From: Coffea arabica | Lineage: Eukaryota > Streptophyta > Magnoliopsida > Gentianales > Rubiaceae | Assembly (NCBI RefSeq): GCF_036785885.1 | Contig: NC_092329.1 | Location: 8,246,001-8,310,000, forward strand | Reading direction: 5' to 3' | DNA: 64,000 bases | In this document: piece after piece, positions 16,043-28,434 of the stretch | How the letters are laid out: every line of letters begins with the position of its first letter | How positions within the stretch are numbered: position 1 is the stretch's first letter | The notes under the pieces: model-generated | Databases searched by the model: none | Seen by the model: only the letters and a program-made list of their open reading frames with translations | Told to the model about the DNA's origin: nothing | Made by a program: the position numbers and the translations under genes

Positions 16043-16475
16043 GGTTGTCCAGCAAATGCTAAAACACTAAACTCCTCAATTGCAATTATCACATTCAAGT
16101 TTGTGTCTGCGTTTGCAATCCGATGTTCAAAGTTAGTGGAAAGCGGATGCTTTTATAAACTGGTGTGAATTGTGATATATTTTTTGCTCCTAGGTCTTTT
16201 TGTATCTCATTGTATTTGTCCTTTTTTTTCTCAACCGTCTCAAGTAAACAGAATTTTTTTTAGTGTTTTTTGGTTCTCTTTGGCGATTTAATTGCTTTGT
16301 AAATAACTGGGATGATGTGAGCTTCATTCAGATTGTAGTGTGAAGAAGTGAAAATTTTCCGAGTCACTGCAATATTAGTTTTAGTAATGAGATTTTTCTG
16401 ATGGTTAGCTTTGGAAAGCAAACGGGTATCAACTTTCAAGCTAATAGTCTGGGATCACATATTATTCTTTCTGGG
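16043..16475. other. 3' UTR and flank of squalene epoxidase
   Basis: T-rich DNA directly after the stop codon, probably the 3' UTR and polyadenylation region. No other feature seen. Confidence 0.4.
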
Positions 16476-16484
16476 GAGTTACTA

Positions 16485-17191
16485 GGGTAAAATATAGAAA
16501 CTCCCTTGAGGTTAAGCGAATATATAGAAAAATCCCTTATAATTGGAAACAAAAAAAAAATTATATTGATATATCCATTATACCCTTTGAATTATAATAT
16601 AAAAAAACTCCCTGTGATTAAGCAAATCTACAAAATAAATTTCTTATGATTTCCAATCATACAATCTATAGTATCTTGTGATTTGAACTAATGTGAAAAA
16701 TCACTTAAATTAACAAGTTTGAGGTTGCTTGACATGGAAAATAATTTTTTAAATCAAAATTTTAGCTGATATACCTATTAAAACTCATAAAATTTTCAAA
16801 AACAATCCAAAACTCCTAAATATAACTCACGTTATTTCTATACACAAATAAAATAAATAAAAACTTCCAAATACAACTAACCTTATTCCCATGCACAAAA
16901 TAAATAAATAAAAGCAACATATAATCATAAGGAATTTTTCCGTAAGTTGGCTTAACCATAAGGGGTTTTTCCATAAGTTTGCTAAATAGGATGGTTGTTA
17001 GAAAGTCTTTTATTACTTATATATAGTAGGGTAATTGTGTGTCATTTCATCCACCTCCGTTAGTTTTGATAATTTCTGTTACTGTTTCAAATTAATTTAA
17101 ATCATGAGAGACTGAAATGTATGATTTGAAACTATAAGAGATTTTTCTATATGTTAACTTAATCACATGGAACTTTTTTTGTATTTTACCC
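16485..17191. mobile_element. Non-autonomous TIR element with 9-bp target duplication (Mutator-type)
   Basis: The left end GGGTAAAATATAGAAACTCCC and the right end, read as its complement GGGTAAAATACAAAAAAAGTTCC, form inverted termini. The similarity continues inward through the AATATATAGAAAAATCCCTT / AACATATAGAAAAATCTCTT stretches. Flanks GAGTTACTA (16476-16484) and GAGTTATTA (17192-17200) match in 8 of 9 positions. A 9-bp duplication is the Mutator (MULE) signature. No ORF inside. Confidence 0.65.
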
Positions 17192-17200
17192 GAGTTATTA

Positions 17201-18424
17201 AGATATAATAGACGGAGAAAAGCAGATCGATGGTTTTGGCAATGAAATTGAATATAATCATGTCACACAATTTAAATTATCAATTCTTGATAGGTGTCTA
17301 GTGAGCGCTCATTAGTAATTTAATAGTCTCATAGGTTAATTCGATCCCAATAGTTTCTTGTCAGCTTAACTGGTTTGGCATTTCTTCACTCTGTTTAATT
17401 CAAAGGGCGATGGACGGAGAGGAAATGCGATGGTAACGACAGAGACAAGCAGAAAAACCGAGGATGTACGCACGGCTAGTAATTGAATAATTAAACTGTA
17501 CCTTTTCACGCTCCCGTGAGGCTGTGAGCTTTCTCCATTTGTAGGCATTATTACATGGTCAAAATCATGTCGATCCTCTTGTTTTTCCTTGGCAAATTTT
17601 AGCGTTTTTCTGCACTACTAGTTGTCCAATCTTTTATTTTCTTACCAAACCAAAGAAAAGAAGAGAGATCTATAGCTGTAGGTTGATTTCCTTCCTCTTG
17701 TCTTCTCGCTGTTCACTTCCCAGTTCTGAGTTGTCATCTCACCATACCAAAGATTCGAAACCTTAATTCCCGTCGCTGAAAAAAGTTTACCATTTCTTAC
17801 CATATTGTTCCAAATAATTTCACGAAATCAATATTAATCTTGAAAAAAAAAACCAAGAAAGCCAATATGCTTCCTGTCCATAGAAAAGACCAAGAAAAAA
17901 AAAAATAGCCATACCTAGAGTCAGCCTCGCAGTATGCGCACCTAAATAAAGGGGACATATGCAGCAGACAGTAGTTTATAGAAGTAGCTCTTTCATTTCA
18001 TTCGCGAATTCTTATTTAATACTTCAAATGAATGAAAACAACATATAGTACATCATAGAAGAGCGATCGCCAACTTCTTGTTCCTATTCCTTGGACGCTA
18101 CTGGATAAAATACTCAAAATTGTTATTTGGATACATGTACAAGTGAGTGAGCATACGATAAGAGACTTCTAACCATCGAATTGTCGATTAGATAGGGGAT
18201 GCTGTAGGCATAAGCAAGCTCTAAGCTGTCTGAGCTTTGTAGAGGACGACCAAAAATTTTGTGGGACTTTTCAAATCCCAACTGACCGCTACAAGTGAAA
18301 ACCAAACGCTGAAGGCCTCCGAGTATCATGTATGAAACCTTTTTACATGCTTCGAAAATACAATTGGCAGAGTATGGGAAGGTGAGATGCAGAGACACCC
18401 AACCAAACTAGTTCAAATCTTTCG
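17201..18424. other. Intergenic between squalene epoxidase and the J-domain gene
   Basis: No exon, RNA gene or transposon end is apparent. The part next to 18425 should contain the 3' UTR of the minus-strand J-domain gene. Confidence 0.35.
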
Positions 18425-21400
18425 TCAGTTCTTCTTGTTATTTCTTTCCGTCTTTATAGCCTCATAAGATATCATAACTTCCTTAAACTTTGCTTCAGCA
18501 AGCTCTGCAACCAAAGAGGAACATTAGAAGTTAGTCCACAGGCAAGAAAGTAACCTAGCTAAATGTCATACTAGCTCAGAGATATAAATGTGCGATTGAG
18601 AAGAGTCATGATTCCATACGTTGATTATCCTGATTCTGATCAGGATGGAACTCCATTGCTTTCGCCCTGAAAGCTGACTGCAATGCAAATAAAAGTGAAG
18701 ATACCTCAGGTCAACGTTTTCAATTATTTAATAACCGACAGAAAAAGCAAGAGCAGGAGCACATAATTATGATAGTTACGACCGATAGCTTTATGACGTA
18801 CAAATACAGTTTTACAATCGTGTCGAGTGGATGTTGCCTATGAAAGTTTGGAGCAGCTATAAGAGAATGAACTCAGTCCATCTAACAGAAAAAACAGGTT
18901 TACATGTACCCTGATGTGAAAATGATTGCGAGTCGCAGCTAGTATCCATGGTTCTCAGCAATATTAGATCGTATAACATAAAACTACAACTGCCACGTTC
19001 AACAATTACACAACTTCAAGAAAGAGGCATCGTGAGAATCTACTGTAGCTTTAGAATAAGAAGAACAAATTAAAGAAAGTGAGGAATTAAAATTCGATTC
19101 CAGATTATCCTTTTGTTCTTGTGAAAAGAGGGGTGTTTTTAGCAGATGTAAATCTATTTGTGTTCAACATAATTGAAGAACTGGTCTACATTTTATAGAT
19201 CAGATTGGTTACCTCCTCTCTTTTTACCAATACATAGTTGTCACTGAAGTTCCTTTAATTTCTTCCTTCTACCCATAAAGAGAAATACAAGGAAAAGAAT
19301 TTTCCATTTATTCTTAGCCTCACTTCTTTTCATTTATGTATGTATAACTAAGGGACAAGTTAACATCACCCCTTCACCTTCCCATATAGTTTTGCTAGCA
19401 AACTATGACTCAAACCATCACTACATGCTTAAGGAAATACAAAATATCAAATGAAATATCATATGAAGATAAAATGGTAATCAGTTATGTGCAATAATAC
19501 CCACAAGGTAAATAGTACCTTTATCTCGTCATCTGTGTATGGTTTTGCTCTTGCCCTGTTGCAAAGGAGACAATCCATGTGTCAAGTCTCACACATTGAG
19601 TCTTTCCACAACATATAAATTAAAATTTCCTACACTAGCCAGAATAACATGTTGTGGAAATGAACAAAACCATTCTAGAGGATATGATCTGAGAAAACAA
19701 ATTTTTGGCCAGGATAAGAAAGAATTTAAAAGTTAGCATAATAGCTTCACTGACAAAACAATATCTGATATGTAATACAGATTGTCACCTGTCAAGACCT
19801 AAGACTGAATAGTGATGTGATAATGGATAGCTTGCACTGGCCCGAGGAGCCTCCCTGAATTTAGCCCCTTGATCTCTATATGATGTATCGCCCTTCCAAT
19901 ACCAGTCATTTCTCTGAAAATGCTGGTGATATGCACCCTGACCATTTTCTGCCCAGCTCTCGTAACTCCTTTTATACTTATTTCTCTCTCTATTGAAGAC
20001 ACTTTGCATGCGTCGAATCCGCTCCTGGACAGATCAACCATGAAGCAATGAGTTGCATATGGCCGCAAACTTCCAACAAAATTAGGAAAAAAGATTTGTC
20101 TGTAACCCTTTAAAAAGAAGCTTACATGCTGCGTCACATTAATTAGAGGATAAGTCCAGATCAACTCAAGTTCTTTTGGAAGGCAACAAGAAGGTTGTAT
20201 CCATATTCAAAAGGTCAAGGCTCCGTTTGGAATAGCTGTGTTTGGGGTTGTTTTTAAAATATTTTACTATAGCAATGTATATGAAAAACTTTTACCGTAG
20301 ATGTTTTTGGTGGTATTTTTGAAATATTTTGGGGATATTTTTAAAGTTTAAAAACTTTTAGTGTATTTTTTAAAAATTAAAATTACCACTCACCACCGCC
20401 ACCATCGCCACCCCCTCCCTCCTCCTCTCTCTTCCTCCTCCTCCCCCTTTCTCCTTCCCTCCTTCCCCTTCGTCCTCCTTCTCCCTTCCCCTTCCCCTCC
20501 CTTTTCCCGCCACAACCCTGCCCAATCTAGGCACGGACAGCACGGGGAGAGGGAGACGGGAGGGGCGGGGGTTGTGGCGGGAAAGGGGAAGGGAGGAGGG
20601 AAGGTGAAAGAAGGGAGGAGAAGAGAAGGAAAAAGAGGGTGGGAGAAGAGAGTGGAGTGGAGGGGATGGGGGTGGGGGTGATAGATGGAAGAAGAAAATG
20701 GTGTACATTTAATTTTTTTTTGTATAGTTGGAGTTGTTTTTGATATACTGTATGGATGTGGTGTTTTTAGAGTTGTTTTTGTTTGTGTATTACTGTAGCA
20801 TTGCATATGAAAAACTTGTTGTTCAAGGTAATTGCTTATCAAAATATTGGTCAAATAAGGCTACAAAGATAGACACTTGATGTGGGCAGTCAATTGCTTA
20901 TTCACAATCCACTGAAAAATCCTGCCTTTGACAGCTTCTCTTTCTATCAGAAGTACACATCCTGCTTTCTACCCATAAGAGACAAATCACACATAGTGAC
21001 CATCTCTAAAATCAAGTTCCTTGTTTACTCCAAAAGATCCATTTCAAGAAGACAGGCTAATACATGCTTAATGTCAAGTATTATCTGGAGATGATGACAA
21101 GCCAAAAACAACAGTGACTACAAACTTTTAGCCACTTCAAAATGCAGTGATACATGTCTTACGGTTCTTAGTTTCTTAAGCTTGAAATTTTGGTGATGAA
21201 GTAACATAATCATTTCATTTTGCACCAGATGTTCTCTTGTAAGATGCTTATATGAAGAGTGGATTTAATTGGAAGAGCAATTCTTAAGGAATTAACAGAG
21301 TTATCATAATCAGGTTCCACAAAGACATCTGTTCAGTCCTTTCAATCAGAATGGCAATTTATAACTTTCATGTCATCCCATCTGAGTCAGATATCTCAAA

Positions 21401-24108
21401 CTTGTCATATCATGCCAGTAATATGGGTTTAACGCTCTCATGCAACTAGCCAACTAACATTCAAAACACCCCCCCCCCACAACACTCTTCCATTGATATG
21501 AAATCACAAGTATTACATGCGTGACCCATACCATGGGACAAAACCATTTACCTTCTTTAGAGAGGAAACCAATGAAAATAAACAGAAGCACCAGAATAGT
21601 CATGTGTGTAAAACAAATGCACAGAATGTAAAGAAAAACAACATTATCATCTTCATTAAATTGAAAAAAGAGTTGCAGAAAATTGTCACATCAAAACGTT
21701 TCCAAAAAGGTCAACAAAATTGTAAACATTCGTCTGCTTCCTGAAATGAGATGACTATTAAGCATTTGAAAAAGGAAGATGAATCTCACCACTCTCTCCA
21801 TTTCTTCTTCATACTCTTCCTGCATCCTACGGTTGTATCTTTTCCATGCTTCCTCCTGAAAACTTGTCCTGGAAGTTTTACCAGAAGCACTTTTCCATGA
21901 TGCTTTTGACCTGGTCAACTTTTCAGAACGACATCATCTATCATCAGTTCAACATGCCTTCATGTTTTCTGTTCTATGGCATTATTAGCGAGAAAATCCA
22001 CCATTGAAGAATCTTAAGAATCAATAACTAATGTGTTCAAACGTCAAACAATATGCCAAAATGTGTTCAAACATGTTCAACATGCTTTCATGTTTTCTGT
22101 TCTATGGCATTATTAACCCAGTTTCCAGCACACATGTCTTCAAACGTCAAACAATATGTCAAAATATTTACCAAACATAATTCTTTCTCTGCTCTCCCAT
22201 CAGTATTGGGAAAACTTATTCACAAGTCAAGATAAAGTAACTGTTGCCAATATTTTCAATTTTTATAAATTAAGTCACCAAGCAAAAGCTCGGTAAAATA
22301 CTTAACAAAAATTGTTGCAGACATATATCTGCGAACTATATTCATGTTAGACCATTCAGCCAGGAATTGCAAAGCTAAAGGCTTCCGTATTATATTTCCT
22401 CCACTATCCAAGAGAAAAACTAATTGAAGGACACGAGCGATTTTTTTTTTCTTGTCAAAGAGGTACACAAGCATTTAATTCATCAGTTTCAAAGATTTGG
22501 GAGAGAGAGAGACTTTAATTCCCTAAGGAAAGGGAACTAAGCAGCAAGAAATTGAACAAGTAAACAATTTTTCCCTGGCCTAGACAAATTAAACAATTTT
22601 TGCAAGTACATCAGCTTGTAGCATTATCATCAACTTCAGTCACCTGTTTAACAGTATCAACTTAAAGAGATGTGGTGCCAAAAATCTAGTTCATGCACCA
22701 GATCATATTAATTAAATCTCACATTTGAAATAATTAATATTTACATTAAGTTTGCAGCTTCGTTTTCCATATGTGCCCCACAATCTCCACTCTCCCAGAA
22801 CCACACCTCCCACAGAGCTATGGCCCACTCAAGACCAGCAGTCCTAAAACTTGGAATGCTCTATTCTTGTTTCCATTTTTGTTTATTTCAGTCTAACTTT
22901 CTTATAGGTGCAAAGTTTCCTGTTCACCTTACTCTACCAGAAAAGCAGAAATATTTTATAAAAGCTGAGCATGTGCACATCTCACCATGTTATTCATAAA
23001 AGAATTTACAGAACTGGAAAGGAGCATCATTCAAAGCAACATGACATCATCATAGAAACTGAAAAGTAATTCTATAGTGATGCTAAGACAGCTCATCGCA
23101 ATCCCCCAACAGGAAACAAAAAGAGCATCAGTAACTACCTGAGAGTAAACCCAATCAACAGATCTTCGCAATTGAGTAACCTGCAAAAAATTGCAACTGG
23201 TGTGATTCATCCACCAGAAATGGACCACAAAGAAACACCACCTGAAGATCTACTAGCACAAGTTTTAGCAGAAACAACAATCAAATACATTTTAAAAATT
23301 CAATGAAGAAGAACATAAATCGAGTTGTAAGTCCCTGACATCTGCTGAAAACAGTAACGGATCAGATGTATCACTCCCATCTAACATCTAAGGCGATCAG
23401 TCTACTTCTTCAGCATTACTTCAACATTTAATCTCAACCATCCATCCAAAGCAACAGATCATTCTACTTCCAGATTCCACAAGTGTGTCTGGGCTTTACC
23501 AACTGTTCAATGGCCCCTTCACAGAGTTCTTCTGAACTTCTACAATTACCCGACCAAAGATGAGAAAATTCTCCCCATACCATAAACACCACCAAGAACC
23601 GCGCAAGGAAATCAAACCTTTAATTTGGTCCAACTCAATTCTAAGACAAGTAATTGCTAAAATCATTTCTTCATCAATAGCACTTCTCATGTATTAGTTT
23701 AAGTACAAATGCTCAACTAACAGATATTTCTCCAACAACTAATATTAGCAAAACTAACTAAATCTCTTCCTACAAAGTTCCAGTAATAATGTGCGGGAAA
23801 AATATCATCGGAAGAAATAAATGCCAACTAAATTGTGTACATAATTCATTGGAATTAACCTAAAGTATTACAAAAAACACAACTTGCACAATCAAAACGA
23901 GAAAATTGAAAACTGTAAAAGTAATTAACCAAGAGAAACTTACGGCAGCGGTGGTGGCGGTGGCGCCAATTAATCCGAAAAGTAGAATTCCCCATATTTT
24001 CATGTCTTTTTCACTATCTGGAGAATAACCAGGTCTGCTTGGTTGCTGCGGCCATGGATTATTAGGTTTAGGATTTTTATCCGCAGCAGCATCATCTTCC
24101 TTTGCCAT
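18425..24108 (-). CDS. Membrane-anchored J-domain (DnaJ-like) protein, 7 exons, 248 aa
   Basis: Exons on the minus strand: 24108-23944, 23180-23139, 21918-21790, 20024-19789, 19555-19519, 18677-18620, 18504-18425; phases close and total 747 nt. An acidic/Pro-rich N-terminus precedes one membrane segment (IWGILLFGLIGATATTAA, about 39-57). A basic/acidic central region follows (MQEEYEEEMERVERIRRMQ, about 100-118). The C-terminal J domain (about 183-248) starts HHYSVLGLDR and has helix II SAFRAKAMEFHPDQN with the HPD tripeptide at 214-216, and helix III EAKFKEVMISYEAIK. HPD is the residue set that stimulates Hsp70 ATPase, so it probably acts as a membrane-tethered co-chaperone; which membrane cannot be told. 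The J domain is encoded across four exons. The exon 3 acceptor (GAAAAG|TTG) has a weak pyrimidine tract but is the site that keeps the frame. Intron 3 contains a foldback element (20222-20830). The ATG at 24108 is the first in frame. Confidence 0.9.
20222..20830. mobile_element. Foldback element with polypyrimidine and polypurine arms (copy 1)
   Basis: Lies in the 1.8-kb third intron of the J-domain gene. A C/T-only arm (about 20395-20515) is followed by a G/A arm (about 20540-20690) that can pair with it. The inner stem CTTTTCCCGCCACAACCC (20501-20518) meets GGGTTGTGGCGGGAAAGG near 20569-20586. Near each end the same string recurs in direct orientation: TACTATAGCAATGTATATGAAAAACT (left, about 20268) and TACTGTAGCATTGCATATGAAAAACT (right, about 20791). 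The outer left edge reads GGCTCCGTTTGGAATAGC. No transposase. Confidence 0.5.
21949..22160. repeat. Local duplications inside intron 2 of the J-domain gene
   Basis: GTTCAACATGC-TTCATGTTTTCTG followed by TTCTATGGCATTATTA occurs at 21949 and 22075, and AACGTCAAACAATATG at 22040 and 22143. The two spacings differ (about 126 and 103), so more than one duplication or deletion step took place. Confidence 0.5.
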
Positions 24109-25080
24109 CTTTATCAACTTGTAGAATGAAATTTGGGATTTTAGCTATCCAGAACCTGGATTCGTTTATTATCTCTTCTTTCTTGAAATGACGATTTGGA
24201 CTTTGTCAAGTTGCAAAACAGCCTTATTAAAGCGTAGATTACCTTATTCCTCTGTGGATTGAAGAATTAATTGGGAAAAAAGAAATAGAAAAGAGCTCTG
24301 GGGTCTGGTTCTGAAGAATTTGAGAAGACAAATGACTACCTGAAGAAGGAGATCGTAAATTCGAAAAAAAAATGGAGATCGTAATTCTTTTTTTTTTTTT
24401 TGTATATAACATTTACCTCCCTTGAGGTTTGACCAAACTACTAAATAAACCTTGCAGTTTGATTCCCCCCCCCACAAAAAATATGTAACAGCGTTGAAAC
24501 TCCACTAACTCATATACCGAAAGGACAAAAATGCCCTGACCTAAAATATTTGAAAAACAAAAAACTAAACATCATAATTTAAAACAAAGAAATGTGTAAA
24601 AGGAAAATCCAAAAAAAAAACATAAATTAATAATTTAGGAAAAATAATAGATACAAAGAACCAATATATTATTATTAAAAACAACTACATGAACATGTAT
24701 ACAACAACATAAAGGGGAAAATGAAGAAAGAAAGACTAAGAAGAGACAGGAAAAATAAACAGGAAAAAGTGAATACAAAATTGCCTAGGAAAAAGTGAAA
24801 AAAAGGGGAAAGAGAGGAAAAATGAAAAAAATAAAGTATTATGAGACAAAATTGGTTTCCTTTTCTTCTCCCATTGTCGATTCCAATTTCCTCTTCTTTC
24901 ATCGCACCAATGGCATTACCAACAACCACCTGACCTTAAATTATTGATTAATTTGTAAATCCATCGCCACTCTGTCCAACGAAATCAAATTGTGATTAAA
25001 ATTGAGCGCAAAAGTCAATTAAATTACGGGAAAATCAAGAATAAGCTCCACTCAATCATTGAGATTTAACCCAAAAAGAA

Positions 25081-26688
25081 GAGCGAATTGAGCGAAATGT
25101 CACTAGACTATTTCAAAATGCCGGTTTTGGTCACTAAACTTTTTTATTAGCGCGAAATGTCACTGAACTCGTAAATCTGTACCGTTTTGGTCACTCAGTG
25201 TATTTGTGCCGTTGGGAGAGACGGAAATCAACTTTTTGAGGGGCAAATTCGTCTGCACAGCCTTTTCTTTGAAACTCTCCAACCTAAATTGTTTTGTAGG
25301 AGGGTGGGTTAATTCATAAATCTACAGATACAAAGAACTCTGGAAATGGGGGAGGTAATGGGATCTTCTTCGAGGTCATGGAGGGAGGAGTTAGCTAGTT
25401 TAGTTGAAGATACTGGGGTAAGTTTCAATGGTGAAGTAATTGGAATTTTGACGCCAACATTTGAGACCAAGAAATTTGGGGTTGATTCATCCGGGAGTGA
25501 AACATCGGCGGAGCCAGAGAGTTTCAAGGATCAAATCAAAGGCTTTGCCAACGCTTGGGGCGAAATGGTGGTGGAATTTGGCAGAGGCTGTAAGGATGTA
25601 TTTCAGGAGACCTTGTTGACTGACGACTCCTAGATTGTCAATAAAACTAGAGCCCATTTGCAGGCATGGGAACTGGAAATTTAAATAACAAAAATCTTGC
25701 AATTTCGAATCATAGGAGCTGAGAACTATATTTGAATGGTTCGCCGAATAAGATGTTAAGGAAAAGGCCTAAGTATCTGCTCTTGCTAGTGGTAGTGGTA
25801 ATGATTTCGAGTGGTGGTGATGATTTGGAGGGAGGGGGAGAAAAGGAGGCCGGGTGATTTGGATGTTGATTATAAGAAGGAAATAGAAGGAAATATAAGT
25901 AAAAAGTGCCGTTGATGCTAATGATATTTGAGGTGAAGGTTCAGAATGATCTAGAAATGAATAATGGGATCTGCAAATATCTTTCAAGGAGGAGAAGAGC
26001 TAAGCCTTGGAAAATTTTGAGTGAACCCGGTCTACAGGCCCACTGGTAGACCGAGTGACTTAGAATTTGCCATGTCATCATTAGACCTCCTCCTTCAAAA
26101 CACACACCCTGCACAGAGTTGCATTCAGCCGGTCATGGAAGTCTGCAATGGATTTCCCACCCGCTATCCTCAGAATTCATCACAATCTTTCTACCTATTA
26201 CCACCTTCCAAAACAAACGTATCCCTTAGATCAGAAATCATGCCAAAAACAAATAAATTTGGAGTCTTTACACCAATTTCAGTAGGTTCATCGGATCTTA
26301 TGTTCTTCAATTAGTTAAAACTATAGAAAATTTCTTCTGCTCTATTTCTTGACCATCTCTCCAGAAGCTTAGCAATTCCTTTTCAGAATTCCTTTTCTTC
26401 ACAACTGGGCTTCAAGAAAAGATAAGTATTTTAGGTTCATAAACACTTTTTTTTTCAAAATCCCACTGCTGTCCCTTCATTTACTAGATGAAATTTTCCC
26501 CACTAAGGCTATGTAGACGAATTTGCCTCTCAAAAAGTTGATTTCCGTCTCTTCTAACGGCACAAATACACGGAGTGACCAAAACGATACAGTTTTACGA
26601 GTTCAGTGACATTTCGCGCTAATAAAAAAGTTTAGTGATCAGAACCGGCACTTTGAAATAGTTTAGTGACATTTCGCGCAATTCGCTC
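25081..26688. mobile_element. Pack-MULE-like element with about 183-bp TIRs
   Basis: 25081-25264 and 26506-26688 are inverted copies of each other at roughly 93-95% by eye, beginning GAGCGAATTGAGCGAAATG and GAGCGAATTGCGCGAAATG. Shared internal markers are GCGCGAAATGTCACTGAACT, TTTATTAGCG, and GACGGAAATCAACTTTTTGA. The flanks are A-rich (AAAAGAA on both sides), so a 9-bp duplication cannot be fixed. TIRs of more than 100 bp are characteristic of Mutator-like elements. There is no transposase, but an ORF that looks like a host-gene exon lies just inside the left TIR. Confidence 0.75.
25346..25633 (+). pseudogene. Probable captured host-gene exon inside the Pack-MULE
   Basis: A 95-codon frame runs from an ATG to a TAG. 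Its composition is that of a globular plant protein: SWREELASLVEDTGVSF, an acidic middle, then SFKDQIKGFANAWGEMVVEF and GRGCKDVFQETLLTDDS. The frame continues in phase after the TAG for about 14 codons (IVNKTRAHLQAWE), which suggests that one sense codon became a stop. I do not recognise the family with certainty. Being enclosed by TIRs and ending abruptly, it is more likely a gene fragment than a working gene. Confidence 0.45.
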
Positions 26689-27330
26689 AAAAGAAAAATC
26701 CATGAACAAACCACAAAAGATGTTTTCTCTTTCCCTAAAATCCCAATTCGCTGCTTTCAATAGTTTCTCCTTCTTCATCATGTGCTCAAAAATCCCAAAA
26801 ATATATTTAGTTTGATCTTTAATTTTTTTTTGGCTACTTATGTGCTGATGAAAGGAAAGAAAGAGACTAACAAGGAAAGTTGATGGGAGCAGATTGATCA
26901 TATAGCAAAATATGCATAAAAATGATCATTGTGACGGTCCCACGAGCGGAGAAATAGAGTAGTGACGGTAGAAGGAAATTCATTGTTGGAACAAGAGAGT
27001 TCCATTAGATCCCCATAGGCAAAAGAACAGTGGCTAGCTTTCAATCTTATACCTCCAGTTCTTATTGGAGCTCCATCAAACAATGACATTTTTGAGGTCT
27101 GGTTTTTTATTGCTAGCAATAAAAAAGAAAAATAATTTTAGGTTACAGGGGTACTGTAGGATTTCCGTTAAAATTTGGTGGCATCGTTAATAGTTACAGA
27201 GTCAACATCACTTGACTAACTGTGGGAGTGTTTCTGTTATAACTTTATAATACTTAAGGGTGTTCTCGCAGTTTAATCAAACTACAGGGACTGTTTTGTA
27301 GTTTGATCAAACCCCAAGGGAGGTAAATGT

Positions 27331-28434
27331 AATTAATCCTTCTTTTTTCTTTGTTTATGAAAAGGGCATTTTGGGCATTAAACAGGGTAGTCTACATGTT
27401 TTGGGCCGTGTCGATTCTGCCAATTTCAAAGCGTGATTTAGGCTAACACGATGCATGGGCCTGCCTTTCATTGTTGTTACTTTTCTTTTTGTTAAAAAAA
27501 ATTTACTTTTCTTTTTATTAGGGTTAGTTTCATTTATTAATTAAACGAAAATCATAATTTTATCTTATAGTTTTTTGAAGCTAAAATTTTGTCCTATAGT
27601 TTGCGTTCATTGTTTTATCTCACTGTTAGCATTCCATCCATGAAATTAGGTCGTGATTGCATATACATATTTTCGATCAATAGTACGTGGCAACTAACTA
27701 ATGGTCAAAAATGAATTGGGTGGTGCGGAGGAGAAAATATAAGTGAAATATCTTAAATTCGAGACCTTCCACTTACATTTTAAAAAAAACCCAACTTATC
27801 AAAGGTAAATTAGCCACTTAAAGGGATTTAATCCCTATAATTAAAAAATTGCAATACTATAAGGATCGATTAGATAACTAGTTTAATCCCCTCCCTTGTA
27901 GCCCAAGATAGTATTGGTAGCATAAGATAGTAAACAAAAATTATGTGGTGTGGATTTCTTCATCTATAGTATTAAAAAAAGTCAACAACTAAATCTCATT
28001 CCATTTAGAAGAACAAAACTAATGAAAGTCAACTTACTCATATGAAAATGCACACTTCGGTACTTGTTTAGGTAATTAGCTTTTATTGATCCTTGAATGA
28101 GCACTCGTTGATAATTAAAAAAATAAATAAAATAAATAAAGTAAGTAAAGTATATAAATATAAGGCAGTGTAATAACTATTAGTGTATGCATTTAAAAAA
28201 TAGATTGAACGTAATTTAAGTGATTGATTTGGAGCACCCATGTAAAAAATCCTAGTAAAAGCAAATGAAAGTCCTTGTTTTCAAGAGTCAGCTTGGTGAT
28301 TAATTAGGTAACTAGTTTTATATATACGTTAATTGGCTATATCAAGAGCAAATGACAATCTTTGTCCCAAGATTTATACTTAAATTGGCAATAATAAGAA
28401 CAAACAAAAGCCTTTGTCTCCAAAATTTAGTCTC
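27331..28434. other. Intergenic, no gene seen
   Basis: AT-rich DNA with short homopolymers. I find no exon, RNA gene or transposon ends. Confidence 0.35.

Larger units (their letters stand above)
24409..27330. mobile_element. Outer TIR-bounded element interrupted by a nested Pack-MULE-like element
   Basis: The left end ACATTTACCTCCCTTGAGG continues GTTTGACCAAACTACTAAAT. The right end, as complement, reads ACATTTACCTCCCTTGGGG, then GTTTGATCAAACTACAAAAC. The inverted similarity runs about 70 bp. Target duplications are not clean (left flank ends TATATA, right flank starts AATTAATCC). Without the nested 1.6-kb element the outer element would be about 1.3 kb. No transposase ORF. The CCTCCCTTGAGGTTT string recurs in other elements of this window. 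Confidence 0.5.

Noticed and set aside
20361-20854. Three overlapping open frames of 106-154 codons on both strands
   Set aside because: Same cause: low-complexity arms of the foldback element within an intron.
26021-26314. 97-codon frame inside the Pack-MULE-like element
   Set aside because: Could be a second captured fragment, but I see no domain and no continuity with the first frame, so it is not listed as a gene.
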